From Flavobacteriales bacterium (lineage in GTDB: Bacteria; Bacteroidota; Bacteroidia; Flavobacteriales_F; PHOS-HE28), in contig JADJWA010000001.1 in the NCBI GenBank assembly GCA_016716605.1, positions 930,001 through 994,000 of the forward strand: a stretch of DNA of 64,000 bases, given 5' to 3'. A program made the translations under genes and the position numbers. Below the pieces are notes generated by a model. It saw nothing but the letters and a program-made list of their open reading frames with translations. It did not search any database and had not been told where the DNA came from. Within the stretch, counting starts at the first letter, position 1, and each line of letters opens with the position of its first letter. Positions 56,554-64,000 of the stretch are shown here, piece after piece.

Positions 56554-58113
56554 CTATAGGTCAAACTTAATTCCTTGAGCAAGAGGCAGCGTGCGACCGT
56601 AGTTGATGGTGTTGGTCTGTCTGCGCATGTAAGCTTTCCAAGCATCGCTTCCGCTCTCCCTCCCCCCGCCGGTTTCTTTCTCACCGCCGAAGGCCCCCCC
56701 AATCTCGGCTCCACTCGTTCCAATGTTCACATTCGCAATACCGCAATCGCTACCCGACGCACTGAGGAATCGCTCGGCCTCGCGAAGGTCCAATGTCATG
56801 ATGGCGCTGCTGAGCCCCTGCCTGACACCATTCTGAATCGCAATGGCTTCATGAATGTCTCCAGAATATCGGAGGAGGTAGAGAATGGGCGCAAAGGTCT
56901 CCTCTTGAACAATTGGCATGTCCGGAGTGGCCTCGAATATGGCTGGTTGAACGTAGCAACCGCTCTCGTATCCGGGGCCCGCAAGGACTTTTCCATCGAC
57001 TAGTGCGCGAGCGCCCTGCGACCTGGCCGAATCAAGCGCGCTCAGGTAGTTCTCAACCGAATCATGGTCGATCAATGGCCCAACATGGTTGGACTCGTCT
57101 AACGGATTACCTACGCGAAGCTGCTTATACGCACCGGATAGGCGCTTGCAGAAAGCATCGTATACGCGGTCGTGGATGATCAGTCGCCGCGTGCTGGTGC
57201 AACGCTGTCCGGCGGTTCCAACGGCACCGAACAAGCAGCCGACAACAGACATGTCAAGGTCGGCCTTGTCGCTGATGATGATCGCGTTGTTGCCCCCCAG
57301 CTCCAAGAGCGCACGACCGAGCCTTTTCCCCACCATGGCACCCACCGCTTTTCCCATTCGGGTGCTTCCGGTGGCGCTCACCATCGGCAGCCGTTCATCC
57401 GCGCTGAGCCACTCCCCCGCTTCCCGCACCCCGTTCACCACGCAACTCACCCCTTCGGGCACACCGTTCCGCTTGAACACGCGTGCGGCGATCAGTTGGC
57501 AAGCGACGCTGCAGAGCGGGGTCTTCTCACTGGGCTTCCAAATGGTAACGTTACCGCATACCCAGGCCAAAGCGGCATTCCAACTCCACACGGCCACAGG
57601 GAAGTTGAATGCCGTGATTACGCCAACGACACCCAAGGGGTGCCACTGCTCATACATGCGGTGTTCGGGCCGCTCGCTGTGCATAGTGAGGCCATGCAGC
57701 TGCCGGCTCAAGCCCACAGCGAAATCGCAGATATCAATCATCTCCTGTACCTCACCAAGTCCCTCCTGGTAGCTTTTACCCATCTCGTAGCTCACCAGTT
57801 TGCCCAGCTGCGCTTTGTTCGCCCGCAGCTCATCGCCGAGCTGGCGCACCACTTCACCGCGCTTCGGAGCAGGCCATTCGCGCCAGGACAAGAAGGCGCG
57901 CTGTGCTTGCTGAACGACAGTGTCATACTCGGACCGGCCGGCGCCGCGAACTTTGCCGATGGGTTGCCCGTCGACCGGACTGAAGCTTGTAAGTGATTGG
58001 CCTTCGCCAGGGAGCCAATTGTAGCCAGTTGAGACGCCGCTGTTCTCGAATTCCAGACCCAAGTCGCCCATGATTGCACGAGCGGGTGAGTTATCGATGG
58101 TGGGGGTGGTCAT
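56554..58113 (-). CDS. Aldehyde dehydrogenase, ALDH7 type
   Basis: The 519-residue NAD-dependent dehydrogenase has catalytic Glu271 in ALLELGGNNAI and Cys305 in TAGQRCTSTRR. The RCTSTRRLIIHDRVYDAF stretch is typical of the antiquitin/ALDH7 group, which oxidises 2-aminoadipate semialdehyde (piperideine-6-carboxylate) in lysine catabolism. The ATG at 58113 (MTTPTIDNSP) gives the usual length. It is transcribed from its own promoter; no lysine-pathway gene is adjacent, so the exact substrate is a family-based guess. Confidence 0.9.
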   Translation of the reverse strand: MTTPTIDNSPARAIMGDLGLEFENSGVSTGYNWLPGEGQSLTSFSPVDGQPIGKVRGAGRSEYDTVVQQAQRAFLSWREWPAPKRGEVVRQLGDELRANKAQLGKLVSYEMGKSYQEGLGEVQEMIDICDFAVGLSRQLHGLTMHSERPEHRMYEQWHPLGVVGVITAFNFPVAVWSWNAALAWVCGNVTIWKPSEKTPLCSVACQLIAARVFKRNGVPEGVSCVVNGVREAGEWLSADERLPMVSATGSTRMGKAVGAMVGKRLGRALLELGGNNAIIISDKADLDMSVVGCLFGAVGTAGQRCTSTRRLIIHDRVYDAFCKRLSGAYKQLRVGNPLDESNHVGPLIDHDSVENYLSALDSARSQGARALVDGKVLAGPGYESGCYVQPAIFEATPDMPIVQEETFAPILYLLRYSGDIHEAIAIQNGVRQGLSSAIMTLDLREAERFLSASGSDCGIANVNIGTSGAEIGGAFGGEKETGGGRESGSDAWKAYMRRQTNTINYGRTLPLAQGIKFDL

Positions 58114-58132
58114 AGGTCGATTTTGAAGGGCG

Positions 58133-58164
58133 CGAATGTACCACCGTACAGCAGCCCTAGCCAA
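58133..58164 (-). promoter_or_regulatory. Promoter of the ALDH7 gene
   Basis: On the minus strand TTG at 58164-58162, a 21-base spacer and TACATTCG at 58140-58133 (one mismatch). The predicted start is near 58126, about 13 bases before the ATG. Confidence 0.6.
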
Positions 58165-58315
58165 GGCGAATCAATCCAACGTCTGCACGCTATAGGGATG
58201 CGCGCAAGTCTCTGATAAACAATTAGATATGAAGAAATTTAGTCGTATTCAGATAAACATGCGTGCTCATGGGCTAGACCTCAATCCGTATACCTGGAAT
58301 AGAGTAGTGAACCCG

Positions 58316-59200
58316 TCATGGCTTCCGGGCAAACAGCAGTGAACTTGAAGCTGACCCGTTGAACAACCAAGCTTTCAGGTTCGAGTAGCTTCCTATGGTA
58401 ATGGCCATCAGCCAAGCGGCAACCGTGGAGCGCCCCTTGGCCCTCTCGCTAAGAAGAGAGATGTAATAGGCATCGAGCCACATGCGCCTTTCAGAGGAAA
58501 TCGTTAAGCCGCATGATTCTACAAGGCGCCTTATGTCTTGTTTGCGAAAGTGCCATAAGTGTCGAGGAACATCCCAGGCAGCCCAGTACGCGCCATAGAA
58601 TTCGGCGTCAGCGCTTTCTCGGTCAGGAACGGCAATGACAAGGAGGCCACCTGATTCAAGGCAATTGCAAAGCGCCGAGAGCGTTGCTCTCGGATCGTGC
58701 AAGTGCTCAAGGACGTGCCAGAGTGTGATGACGCGAAAACTTGATTCACTTGGCAGTTCCTCGAGGGAGGCGAGGGTGGTCAGACCCCGAAGGGCAGCCT
58801 GCTCACGTGCTCGCTGACTGGGCTCGACACCGAGAACCCGATAGCCCAAATGGTGCATGTGGTCAAGAAAATCCCCCGAACCACAGCCGAAGTCGAGCAA
58901 ATTGCCGTCAGAGGCAAATGCACGAATCATCCGGTTTTTGAGCACTAACGAGAATCGCCGGGCGATGCGATATAGAAGGGCCAATGCACCTGGACCCTCG
59001 GCATTGTGGGAGAGATATTCCAGTGAGCTGTAGTAACGGCCGATGGAGATTGGGGTTGGTCGTGGATTAGTGAACCGGATTCCACAGGATGCGCAATCGA
59101 CAAGAGTGAACCATTCTTTGGAGTGCTGAGAATCCGGAATCCTGAGCGCCTCAGTTAAGTCGCTGCAGTTGCAGATAGGACAAGAAGTAAGTGTTTCCAT
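58316..59200 (-). CDS. Class I SAM-dependent methyltransferase with zinc-ribbon-like N-terminus
   Basis: The 294-residue protein has two Cys pairs near the N-terminus (CPICNCSD and CASCGIRF), as in methyltransferases linked to surface sugars. The SAM-binding core follows (LLDFGCGSGDFLDHMHHLG, then GVEPSQRARE). The ATG at 59200 is preferred; a GTG five codons upstream would start inside the parS site. It lies 22 bp after mnmG on the same strand. The substrate is unknown. Confidence 0.85.
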   Translation of the reverse strand: METLTSCPICNCSDLTEALRIPDSQHSKEWFTLVDCASCGIRFTNPRPTPISIGRYYSSLEYLSHNAEGPGALALLYRIARRFSLVLKNRMIRAFASDGNLLDFGCGSGDFLDHMHHLGYRVLGVEPSQRAREQAALRGLTTLASLEELPSESSFRVITLWHVLEHLHDPRATLSALCNCLESGGLLVIAVPDRESADAEFYGAYWAAWDVPRHLWHFRKQDIRRLVESCGLTISSERRMWLDAYYISLLSERAKGRSTVAAWLMAITIGSYSNLKAWLFNGSASSSLLFARKP

Positions 59201-59207
59201 GAAGAAT

Positions 59208-59223
59208 TGTTCCACGTGGAACC
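59208..59223. other. parS-like ParB binding site 1
   Basis: TGTTCCACGTGGAACC contains a 14-bp perfect palindrome (GTTCCACGTGGAAC) and matches the known parS family (TGTTTCACGTGAAACA and the GG/CC variant found in Pseudomonas) over nearly all positions. It lies in the gap between mnmG and the methyltransferase gene. Such sites are bound by ParB and mark the chromosome centromere, usually near oriC. Confidence 0.8.
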
Positions 59224-61109
59224 TATCGGCCTAGATAAACCAAGAGCACGCCAATATCAGACGGCGATACCCCGCTTATCCTTGAAGCCTGTCCAATGGT
59301 TTTCGGCTTTATCATCTCGAGTTTTTCTCTTGCCTCAAACGATAGGGAGGAGAGCTGGTGAAAGCTGAAGTCCTCCCCAATCGCAAGGTTCTCGAGCTGG
59401 GACATCTTATCCGCCAGTTGGCGCTCTTTTAGAATATAGCCGCTGTATTTGGCTTCAACCTCTACCTGCTCGAGCACTTCTGCCTGCAATTCGTCGAAGC
59501 CTGCTGCCCGATTCGTAAGTTCTCTAGAGTGGGTGAGTATTTGTTCCAGGCTGATTTGCGGCCTTAGCAGCAAATCGTAGCATCTGGTTCGCTGTTTCAC
59601 CGCTGCCGTTCCACGTGGAACAAGGAGCTCATTGGCCACATCTGGTGCCAGACTTTCCGATTGAAGCGCGCGCTTCATCTCATCGGCCAGCCGAGACTTC
59701 CGTTCAACGCGGCGCATGCGGTCATTGCTTGCTAAACCAATGGCGTGCGCACCAGGGGTGAGCCGGGCATCGGCATTGTCTTGCCGAAGCAAGATTCGGA
59801 ATTCGGCTCTGCTGGTGAACATCCGGTAGGGTTCGTCCGTGCCCTTGGTAACCAGGTCATCAATTAGAACCCCGATGTACGCCTCATCGCGGCGGAGGAT
59901 GTAAGGGGGGAGTTCGCGCAGCTTCAGATGGGCGTTTATTCCAGCAATCAGCCCTTGGCAGGCCGCCTCCTCGTACCCTGTAGTCCCATTGATTTGACCT
60001 GCGAAGTACAAACCATGGATGCGCTTCGTCTCCAAGGTGTGATGCAGCTGAGTGGGCGGGAAGAAGTCGTACTCAACGGCATAGCCAGGTCTGAAGATGC
60101 GCGCGTTGGTGAAGCCTTTGACTTTCCGGAGCGCTGCGATCTGAACGTCCTCAGGCAAGCTCGTGCTGAATCCATTGATGTAAGTCTCAACCGTATCCCA
60201 TCCTTCCGGCTCGACGAAGATTTGGTGGCTGTCCTTTTCTGAGAAGCGGTTGATCTTATCTTCAATGCTCGGACAATATCGCGGCCCGGTCCCAAGAATG
60301 CGACCCGCGAACATGGGACTGCGATTGAACCCCGTGCGCAGGATATCATGCACCTCCTCACTTGTTTGCGTCACCCAGCAACTCAACTGTTTCTCCAGCC
60401 TCTTGGTTGAGGGATCGAAGCTGAACTTATTGGGGTCTGCATCACCTGGCTGTTCCTCCATCACGGAATAATCGATGCTGCGCCCATCAACCCGCGGCGG
60501 GGTTCCGGTCTTCATTCGACCCGCGCGGAACCCAAGATCGACCAACTGCTCGGTGATGCCGTGGCTGGCTTTTTCGCCCGAGCGCCCTCCGCCGAATCGC
60601 TTCTCGCCCACGTGCATGACCCCATTCATGAATGTGCCGCTGGTGAGCACAACCGCAGCCGCGTGAATGGTGGCGCCCATGCCCGTAATCACCCCGGAAA
60701 CTCGGGCGGGGTCGTTTCCCCTGATGTCTAATCCAATTACGGAGTCCTGTAGAAAATGCACATTCGGAATTTGCTCCAAGGCCTTGCGCCACTCCCAGGC
60801 AAAGCGCATCCGGTCGTTCTGTGTCCTTGGGCTCCACATGGCCGGACCTTTGCTACGATTGAGCATGCGGAACTGAACAGCGCTCTTGTCGCTGATTACC
60901 CCACTATACCCTCCGATAGCATCTATCTCTCTGATAATCTGCCCCTTAGCTATTCCGCCCATTGCAGGGTTGCAGCTCATTTGGCCAATGACCCCCATGT
61001 TCATCGTAACCAGTAGCACACGCGAACCCAAATTGGCGGCGGCGGCGGCGGCTTCACACCCTGCGTGACCCGCACCCACCACGATGATATCGTAATCCAC
61101 CTGCAGCAT
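59223..61109 (-). CDS. mnmG: tRNA uridine-5-carboxymethylaminomethyl modification enzyme MnmG
   Basis: MnmG (GidA) is the FAD-binding partner of MnmE; together they modify the wobble uridine of several tRNAs. The 628-residue protein has the FAD dinucleotide motif VVGAGHAGCEAAAAA, then KRFGGGRSGEKASHGITEQL and GRMKTGTPPRVDGRSIDYS. The ATG at 61109 (MLQVDYDIIVVG) is chosen; a TTG three codons earlier is possible. A parS-like site lies inside the gene, coding VPRGT. The gene is often close to oriC in other bacteria. Confidence 0.96.
   Translation of the reverse strand: MLQVDYDIIVVGAGHAGCEAAAAAANLGSRVLLVTMNMGVIGQMSCNPAMGGIAKGQIIREIDAIGGYSGVISDKSAVQFRMLNRSKGPAMWSPRTQNDRMRFAWEWRKALEQIPNVHFLQDSVIGLDIRGNDPARVSGVITGMGATIHAAAVVLTSGTFMNGVMHVGEKRFGGGRSGEKASHGITEQLVDLGFRAGRMKTGTPPRVDGRSIDYSVMEEQPGDADPNKFSFDPSTKRLEKQLSCWVTQTSEEVHDILRTGFNRSPMFAGRILGTGPRYCPSIEDKINRFSEKDSHQIFVEPEGWDTVETYINGFSTSLPEDVQIAALRKVKGFTNARIFRPGYAVEYDFFPPTQLHHTLETKRIHGLYFAGQINGTTGYEEAACQGLIAGINAHLKLRELPPYILRRDEAYIGVLIDDLVTKGTDEPYRMFTSRAEFRILLRQDNADARLTPGAHAIGLASNDRMRRVERKSRLADEMKRALQSESLAPDVANELLVPRGTAAVKQRTRCYDLLLRPQISLEQILTHSRELTNRAAGFDELQAEVLEQVEVEAKYSGYILKERQLADKMSQLENLAIGEDFSFHQLSSLSFEAREKLEMIKPKTIGQASRISGVSPSDIGVLLVYLGR
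59607..59622. other. parS-like ParB binding site 2, inside mnmG
   Basis: CGTTCCACGTGGAACA has the same 14-bp palindrome as site 1 and lies 399 bp from it (start to start). It is within coding sequence and does not interrupt the frame. Confidence 0.8.
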
Positions 61110-61241
61110 GATGGGCAAAGTAACGGACGTACATCAGGCCATGAACGCTTAAGAGGCAACCACATGGCGCGTCACCCGCGTCATAACGAAGCCCCCCCAA
61201 GGGAAAAAACACCGAACTTCACCGCCCCAACCAACCGAAAC

Positions 61242-61628
61242 ATGAAGCATTTCATTGCCACAATGGCCTTGGTCCTCACCGCCGTTTGCGTGCAGGCACA
61301 GAAAGAAGGCTCATCAACCGCATCCAACCAGGCTTATTCCTCCGAAGCCGTGGCGAGCCAGAGCGCCGGACTAAAGGAGTCTTACGGGTTGCTTAGCCGG
61401 GAGTTGGCGCACCTGGGGCGCGAGATTGGCCCGGATGCGAATGCCGCCACATCGGAGCAGAAGAACATGAAGGCTCGGATTGAGCGGGCGCTCGAGCAGC
61501 TTGAGAGCCTGTTGGGCACGGTGAATGATCCTTCGATGGCCGATCAATGGACCGAGGTATTGGCGAAGTCCGAAATGGTGCGCAACAACGCTACTGCGAT
61601 CCTAGATGAGCGCAAAGCGAAGCGCTGA
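61242..61628 (+). CDS. Small exported helical protein
   Basis: I do not recognise a family. The 128-residue protein has a signal peptide (MKHFIATMALVLTAVCVQAQ) and then a mostly helical, charged body (SEQKNMKARIERALEQLESLLG) without Cys or metal motifs. It lies between ybeY and mnmG on the opposite strand, so it interrupts an otherwise co-directional minus-strand block. It converges on ybeY with 15 bases between stops. Confidence 0.65.
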   Translation: MKHFIATMALVLTAVCVQAQKEGSSTASNQAYSSEAVASQSAGLKESYGLLSRELAHLGREIGPDANAATSEQKNMKARIERALEQLESLLGTVNDPSMADQWTEVLAKSEMVRNNATAILDERKAKR

Positions 61629-61643
61629 ACGAGCCCAAGCGGC

Positions 61644-62060
61644 TCAATAGACCTTGAGGTAAGCATCTTCGAGCGCGCTCATTGCAGCGCGCTCGTCCTT
61701 TTTCTTGTCATGGTGGCCGAGAAGATGTAGCAACCCGTGGACCATGACGCGCCGCAGTTCGTGGGAGATCGGCACGCCATAGTGCAAGGCATTCTCACGG
61801 ACGCGGTCCAGGCTGATCAAGACATCGCCCGCAATTCCGGAACCGGCCTGCAGGTCGAAGGTGATCACATCCGTAAGATCACGATGCTTGAGGTACCGCT
61901 GATTGAACCCATGCAGGGCGGCGTCGGAAAGCAGGACGAAATTGAGCTCATCGATTCGTGAACCATGCTCGGCAGCAACGCGCTCTAACCAAGCTCGGAG
62001 CCGCTTTCGATCGCCGAACGCATTCGGCACCTCGCGCGCCAGGAATGCGATGTGGCCCAT
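61644..62060 (-). CDS. ybeY: Endoribonuclease YbeY
   Basis: YbeY is a zinc-dependent RNase needed for 16S rRNA 3' maturation and ribosome quality control. The 138-residue protein has the metal site HGLLHLLGHHD close to the C-terminus, and before it the typical LNQRYL-like segment (HGFNQRYLKHRDLTDVITFDL). It lies six bases after the ATPase gene. Confidence 0.94.
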   Translation of the reverse strand: MGHIAFLAREVPNAFGDRKRLRAWLERVAAEHGSRIDELNFVLLSDAALHGFNQRYLKHRDLTDVITFDLQAGSGIAGDVLISLDRVRENALHYGVPISHELRRVMVHGLLHLLGHHDKKKDERAAMSALEDAYLKVY

Positions 62061-62066
62061 CCGAAA

Positions 62067-62504
62067 CTAATCCGCTTTCGGAGCCAGTTCGAACGCCAGC
62101 GCGACGGTGGCTCCGTGGTCCGTGAATTCCACTTGATCAGCCAACGCACGCATAAGATACACGCCGCGGCCGTGGGGCTTTTCCAGGTTCTGGGGGTCGG
62201 TGGGGTCGGGCAGGTTGGTATGATCGAACCCGGGTCCCTGGTCCGAGACCACGAATACCAACCGGCCCTCCTGTGCCTCATAGCCAAGGCCTACTAGCTT
62301 AGAGGAATCGAGGCCATTGCCATGGTGGATGGCATTGTTCACGGCCTCGGTGAGCGCGATCAGGATGTTCCCGTAAAGGCTCTCATGCACCCGGTGCCGA
62401 GAGCAAGCATCATCGATTAATTTCTCCGCCAAAGCGATGTTCTCTGCTTTCGCAGGGAACTCGATTCGTTCGGTGAAGGCGAGGGCTTCGGTGAGTGCGG
62501 GCAT
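62067..62504 (-). CDS. RsbW-like anti-sigma/serine kinase-type ATPase
   Basis: The 145-residue protein is a single HATPase domain: ALTEAVNNAIHHGNG (N box), VSDQGPGFDH (G1) and GRGVYLMRAL (G2). Small proteins of this type act as anti-sigma factors or kinases in partner switching; this one lies in the conserved DUF4175-ATPase-ybeY-mnmG block, where its role is not settled. A TACTTTTG box lies at 62521-62528, in the end of the upstream gene. Confidence 0.88.
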   Translation of the reverse strand: MPALTEALAFTERIEFPAKAENIALAEKLIDDACSRHRVHESLYGNILIALTEAVNNAIHHGNGLDSSKLVGLGYEAQEGRLVFVVSDQGPGFDHTNLPDPTDPQNLEKPHGRGVYLMRALADQVEFTDHGATVALAFELAPKAD

Positions 62505-62509
62505 GCTGT

Positions 62510-64000
62510 TCAGGGTCGGTCAAAAGTACCGAAATACGCATTCACGCGATCACGGTAGTAAGGCTTCAGGCCGGGCGGTACGGTTCGGAGGAGCTCGGCT
62601 TCACGCGCTTTCCGGCGCTGATGGTCGAATGCACGCTGCGGATCGGCCGGAGGGGACTCACGGCCCTCGTTGCTGGTCCTTTTCTGATCAAGCTCGCGCT
62701 CCCGTTCGGCTTTCTCGTGCTCGAGCAAGCGCACCATCAGATCCTGTTGCCGTCGCAGCGTCTCGGGGGTGATGTTCCTGTTCACGATGTCCTTTTCCTG
62801 CTGCTCCATCTGCTGGGCCAGCTTGTTGATTTCATTCCCTGCACCGCTTCCGTCCTGGTTGAGCTCCTGGGCGAGCCGCTGCATCTCCTTGCGGATGGCC
62901 GCTTGTTGCGCCGCGAGGCTGGCCAGCTGCTGGCTCATGCCTTGTTGGCCCATGGTTCCCTTGCCCCGTTGCTCGCCGGGCTTCTTGCCTTGCTCCATCG
63001 CTTTGCGCATCTCCTCCAATTGCTTCTGCAGGGCTTGCTGCTGCGCACGCGCCTTTGCCATGCTTGGCTTGCCGTTGCCTTGGCCGCCCGCCTTCTTCCC
63101 CGGTTTGTTGCAGCTGCCTCCGCCGGGCTTGCTCTGGGCATTCATTTGCTGCATCATCTGCTGCAACGCCTCATCCAAGAGCAGGGCGAGATTGTTCAAC
63201 GAGGTCATCGAGCGCTGCTGCTTCTCTGCCGCCGCCGGCTTGAAGCGCTCATTGGCTCGCGCTTCGCCGATTAGCCGTCGCGCCTCATCCATGTTATCGT
63301 TCACGGCGTTCATCTCGCGGTTCACCGTGCTCTGGATCTGAGGCACGCGCTTGCTCAGGGCGAATAGCGAATCCTCAATCACCTTGGCATCGTCCCGGAG
63401 CTTTCGCTGCGCCCGTCCGTGCGCCACCCAACGCGGATCCCGCGTGCTCGTGGCGGACAACTCGCCCATGAGCGATTCCTGGCTGAAGCTCAGGTGCACG
63501 ATGTTCTCCAGGATCTGGCGCAGCGCATCCATGTCCTCCTCCTCTTGCTGTTGCGCGCCGCCCTGCATGGCATTCTCCATCTGGTAGGCCAGCTGCTCCA
63601 TCTTCTCAGCCGCTCCTTTCTGATCCGAGGCCGCTTTCTGGTTCTGCTTGCGCTGAAGCTCTTCTGAGCTTTGCTGCTGCTGGTCTTGTACCTCCTGTTC
63701 GAGCGCATCGGTGTCCGGTATCGACATGGGCTCCTCGAGTTGCTCGTTTTTCTCCGAGAGCCGGTCCATTTCCTTGCGGAGTTCCTGGAATTCCTCGTTC
63801 AGCTTGTCCTGTTCTTGCTTCAGGTCCTCGTTCGGGCGTGCGCCTTCGCGTGTTTCTTCGCCCAGCTTCTCTTGTTTCTCAGCGAGCCTTTTGATCTCAT
63901 CGGCGATCTCTTCGGCCTTCTGTTCCACCTCCATGCGCTTGAAGAGCTCCAATGCGCGATCGAGTTCCTTCTCGACATCCTCCTGGCCGAGCTTCATCTC
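62510..64000 (-). CDS. DUF4175-type coiled-coil protein, partial (5' end outside window)
   Basis: The visible 496 residues are the C-terminal part of a larger protein; the frame continues past the right edge, so the true start is not seen. The sequence is dominated by Glu/Lys/Gln-rich coiled coils (KRLAEKQEKLGEETREG, LQEELQRKQNQKAAS-like runs), and then a Gly/Gln-rich region with many Met/Gln pairs (QQMMQQMNAQSKPGGG). It ends LKPYYRDRVNAYFGTFDRP. It is five bases upstream of the ATPase gene. An N-terminal membrane anchor is expected from the family but cannot be seen. Confidence 0.75.
   Translation of the reverse strand, partial: EMKLGQEDVEKELDRALELFKRMEVEQKAEEIADEIKRLAEKQEKLGEETREGARPNEDLKQEQDKLNEEFQELRKEMDRLSEKNEQLEEPMSIPDTDALEQEVQDQQQQSSEELQRKQNQKAASDQKGAAEKMEQLAYQMENAMQGGAQQQEEEDMDALRQILENIVHLSFSQESLMGELSATSTRDPRWVAHGRAQRKLRDDAKVIEDSLFALSKRVPQIQSTVNREMNAVNDNMDEARRLIGEARANERFKPAAAEKQQRSMTSLNNLALLLDEALQQMMQQMNAQSKPGGGSCNKPGKKAGGQGNGKPSMAKARAQQQALQKQLEEMRKAMEQGKKPGEQRGKGTMGQQGMSQQLASLAAQQAAIRKEMQRLAQELNQDGSGAGNEINKLAQQMEQQEKDIVNRNITPETLRRQQDLMVRLLEHEKAERERELDQKRTSNEGRESPPADPQRAFDHQRRKAREAELLRTVPPGLKPYYRDRVNAYFGTFDRP
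62521..62528 (-). promoter_or_regulatory. -7 element before the RsbW-like ATPase
   Basis: The minus strand reads TACTTTTG, a perfect TAnnTTTG, 17 bp before the ATPase ATG and inside the last codons of the upstream gene. It may provide an internal promoter for ATPase-ybeY. No -33 TTG was found. Confidence 0.4.

Noticed and set aside
58229..58342. 37-codon frame starting MKKFSRIQIN
   Set aside because: Short, overlaps the 3' end of the methyltransferase gene on the other strand, and has no supporting motif; the AT-rich DNA before it gives weak support only.

Overview
The window looks like chromosomal DNA from a GC-rich member of the Bacteroidota, probably close to Flavobacteriales. Several signs agree. 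There are secreted proteins with type IX secretion (T9SS) C-terminal domains, including one gliding-motility-type domain. The gene order acpP-fabF-rnc-IPExxxVDY-pyk is present, as is the DUF4175-ATPase-ybeY-mnmG-methyltransferase neighbourhood. Promoters follow the Bacteroidota pattern TTG-N18/21-TAnnTTTG, and Shine-Dalgarno sequences are not evident. I see no phage, insertion sequence or CRISPR array. Most of the sequence is core genome with several secreted-protein and signalling cassettes between the housekeeping blocks.

Layout. 0-5 kb: a lipid operon on the minus strand (yceD-rpmF-plsX-fabH-accB-accC), with a small inverted repeat between accB and accC. 5-7.5 kb: pdxA and a leucyl aminopeptidase. 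7.6-10.8 kb: a large T9SS protein and riboflavin synthase. 10.9-15.1 kb: two paralogous short SSB genes enclosing a cassette of ECF sigma factor, membrane-anchored barrel-like protein and PKD/T9SS protein. 15.3-19.5 kb: a universal stress protein, then a YfiR-TPR-SpoIIE phosphatase operon. 19.5-23.3 kb: an M28 peptidase, ferritin and purN-marC-rnhA. 23.6-27.8 kb: acpP-fabF-rnc-IPExxxVDY-pyk. 27.8-33.8 kb: rnr, prs-rplY-pth, a lone biotin carrier and an exported superoxide dismutase. 33.8-36 kb: an acyltransferase, a PfkB kinase and tRNA-Asn. 36-44.6 kb: T9SS cargo genes, including one with a recent 558-bp tandem duplication, around asd. 44.7-47.6 kb: aminotransferase-nitrilase-VOC. 47.6-52.9 kb: an exported MORN-like protein, a six-PAS histidine kinase and a LytTR regulator. 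53.3-58.1 kb: rpiB, a second M28 peptidase, a thioredoxin-fold lipoprotein and an ALDH7-type dehydrogenase. 58.3-64 kb: methyltransferase, mnmG, a small exported protein, ybeY, an RsbW-like ATPase and a DUF4175-type coiled-coil protein that runs off the window.

The most notable items are these. (1) Two ParB-type parS palindromes lie 399 bp apart, one inside mnmG and one just after it. This suggests a chromosomal centromere, and therefore that the origin may be nearby. (2) A -7 element sits only 3-8 bp before the start codon of many genes, which predicts leaderless mRNAs and also settles several unusual TTG/GTG starts. (3) The SSB-flanked sigma cassette contains a regulator that appears to join an anti-sigma-like cytoplasmic end to a barrel-like end. 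(4) Two signalling operons are organised around SpoIIE and a multi-PAS kinase. Functions are assigned from recognisable motifs and gene order only; no database search was run.
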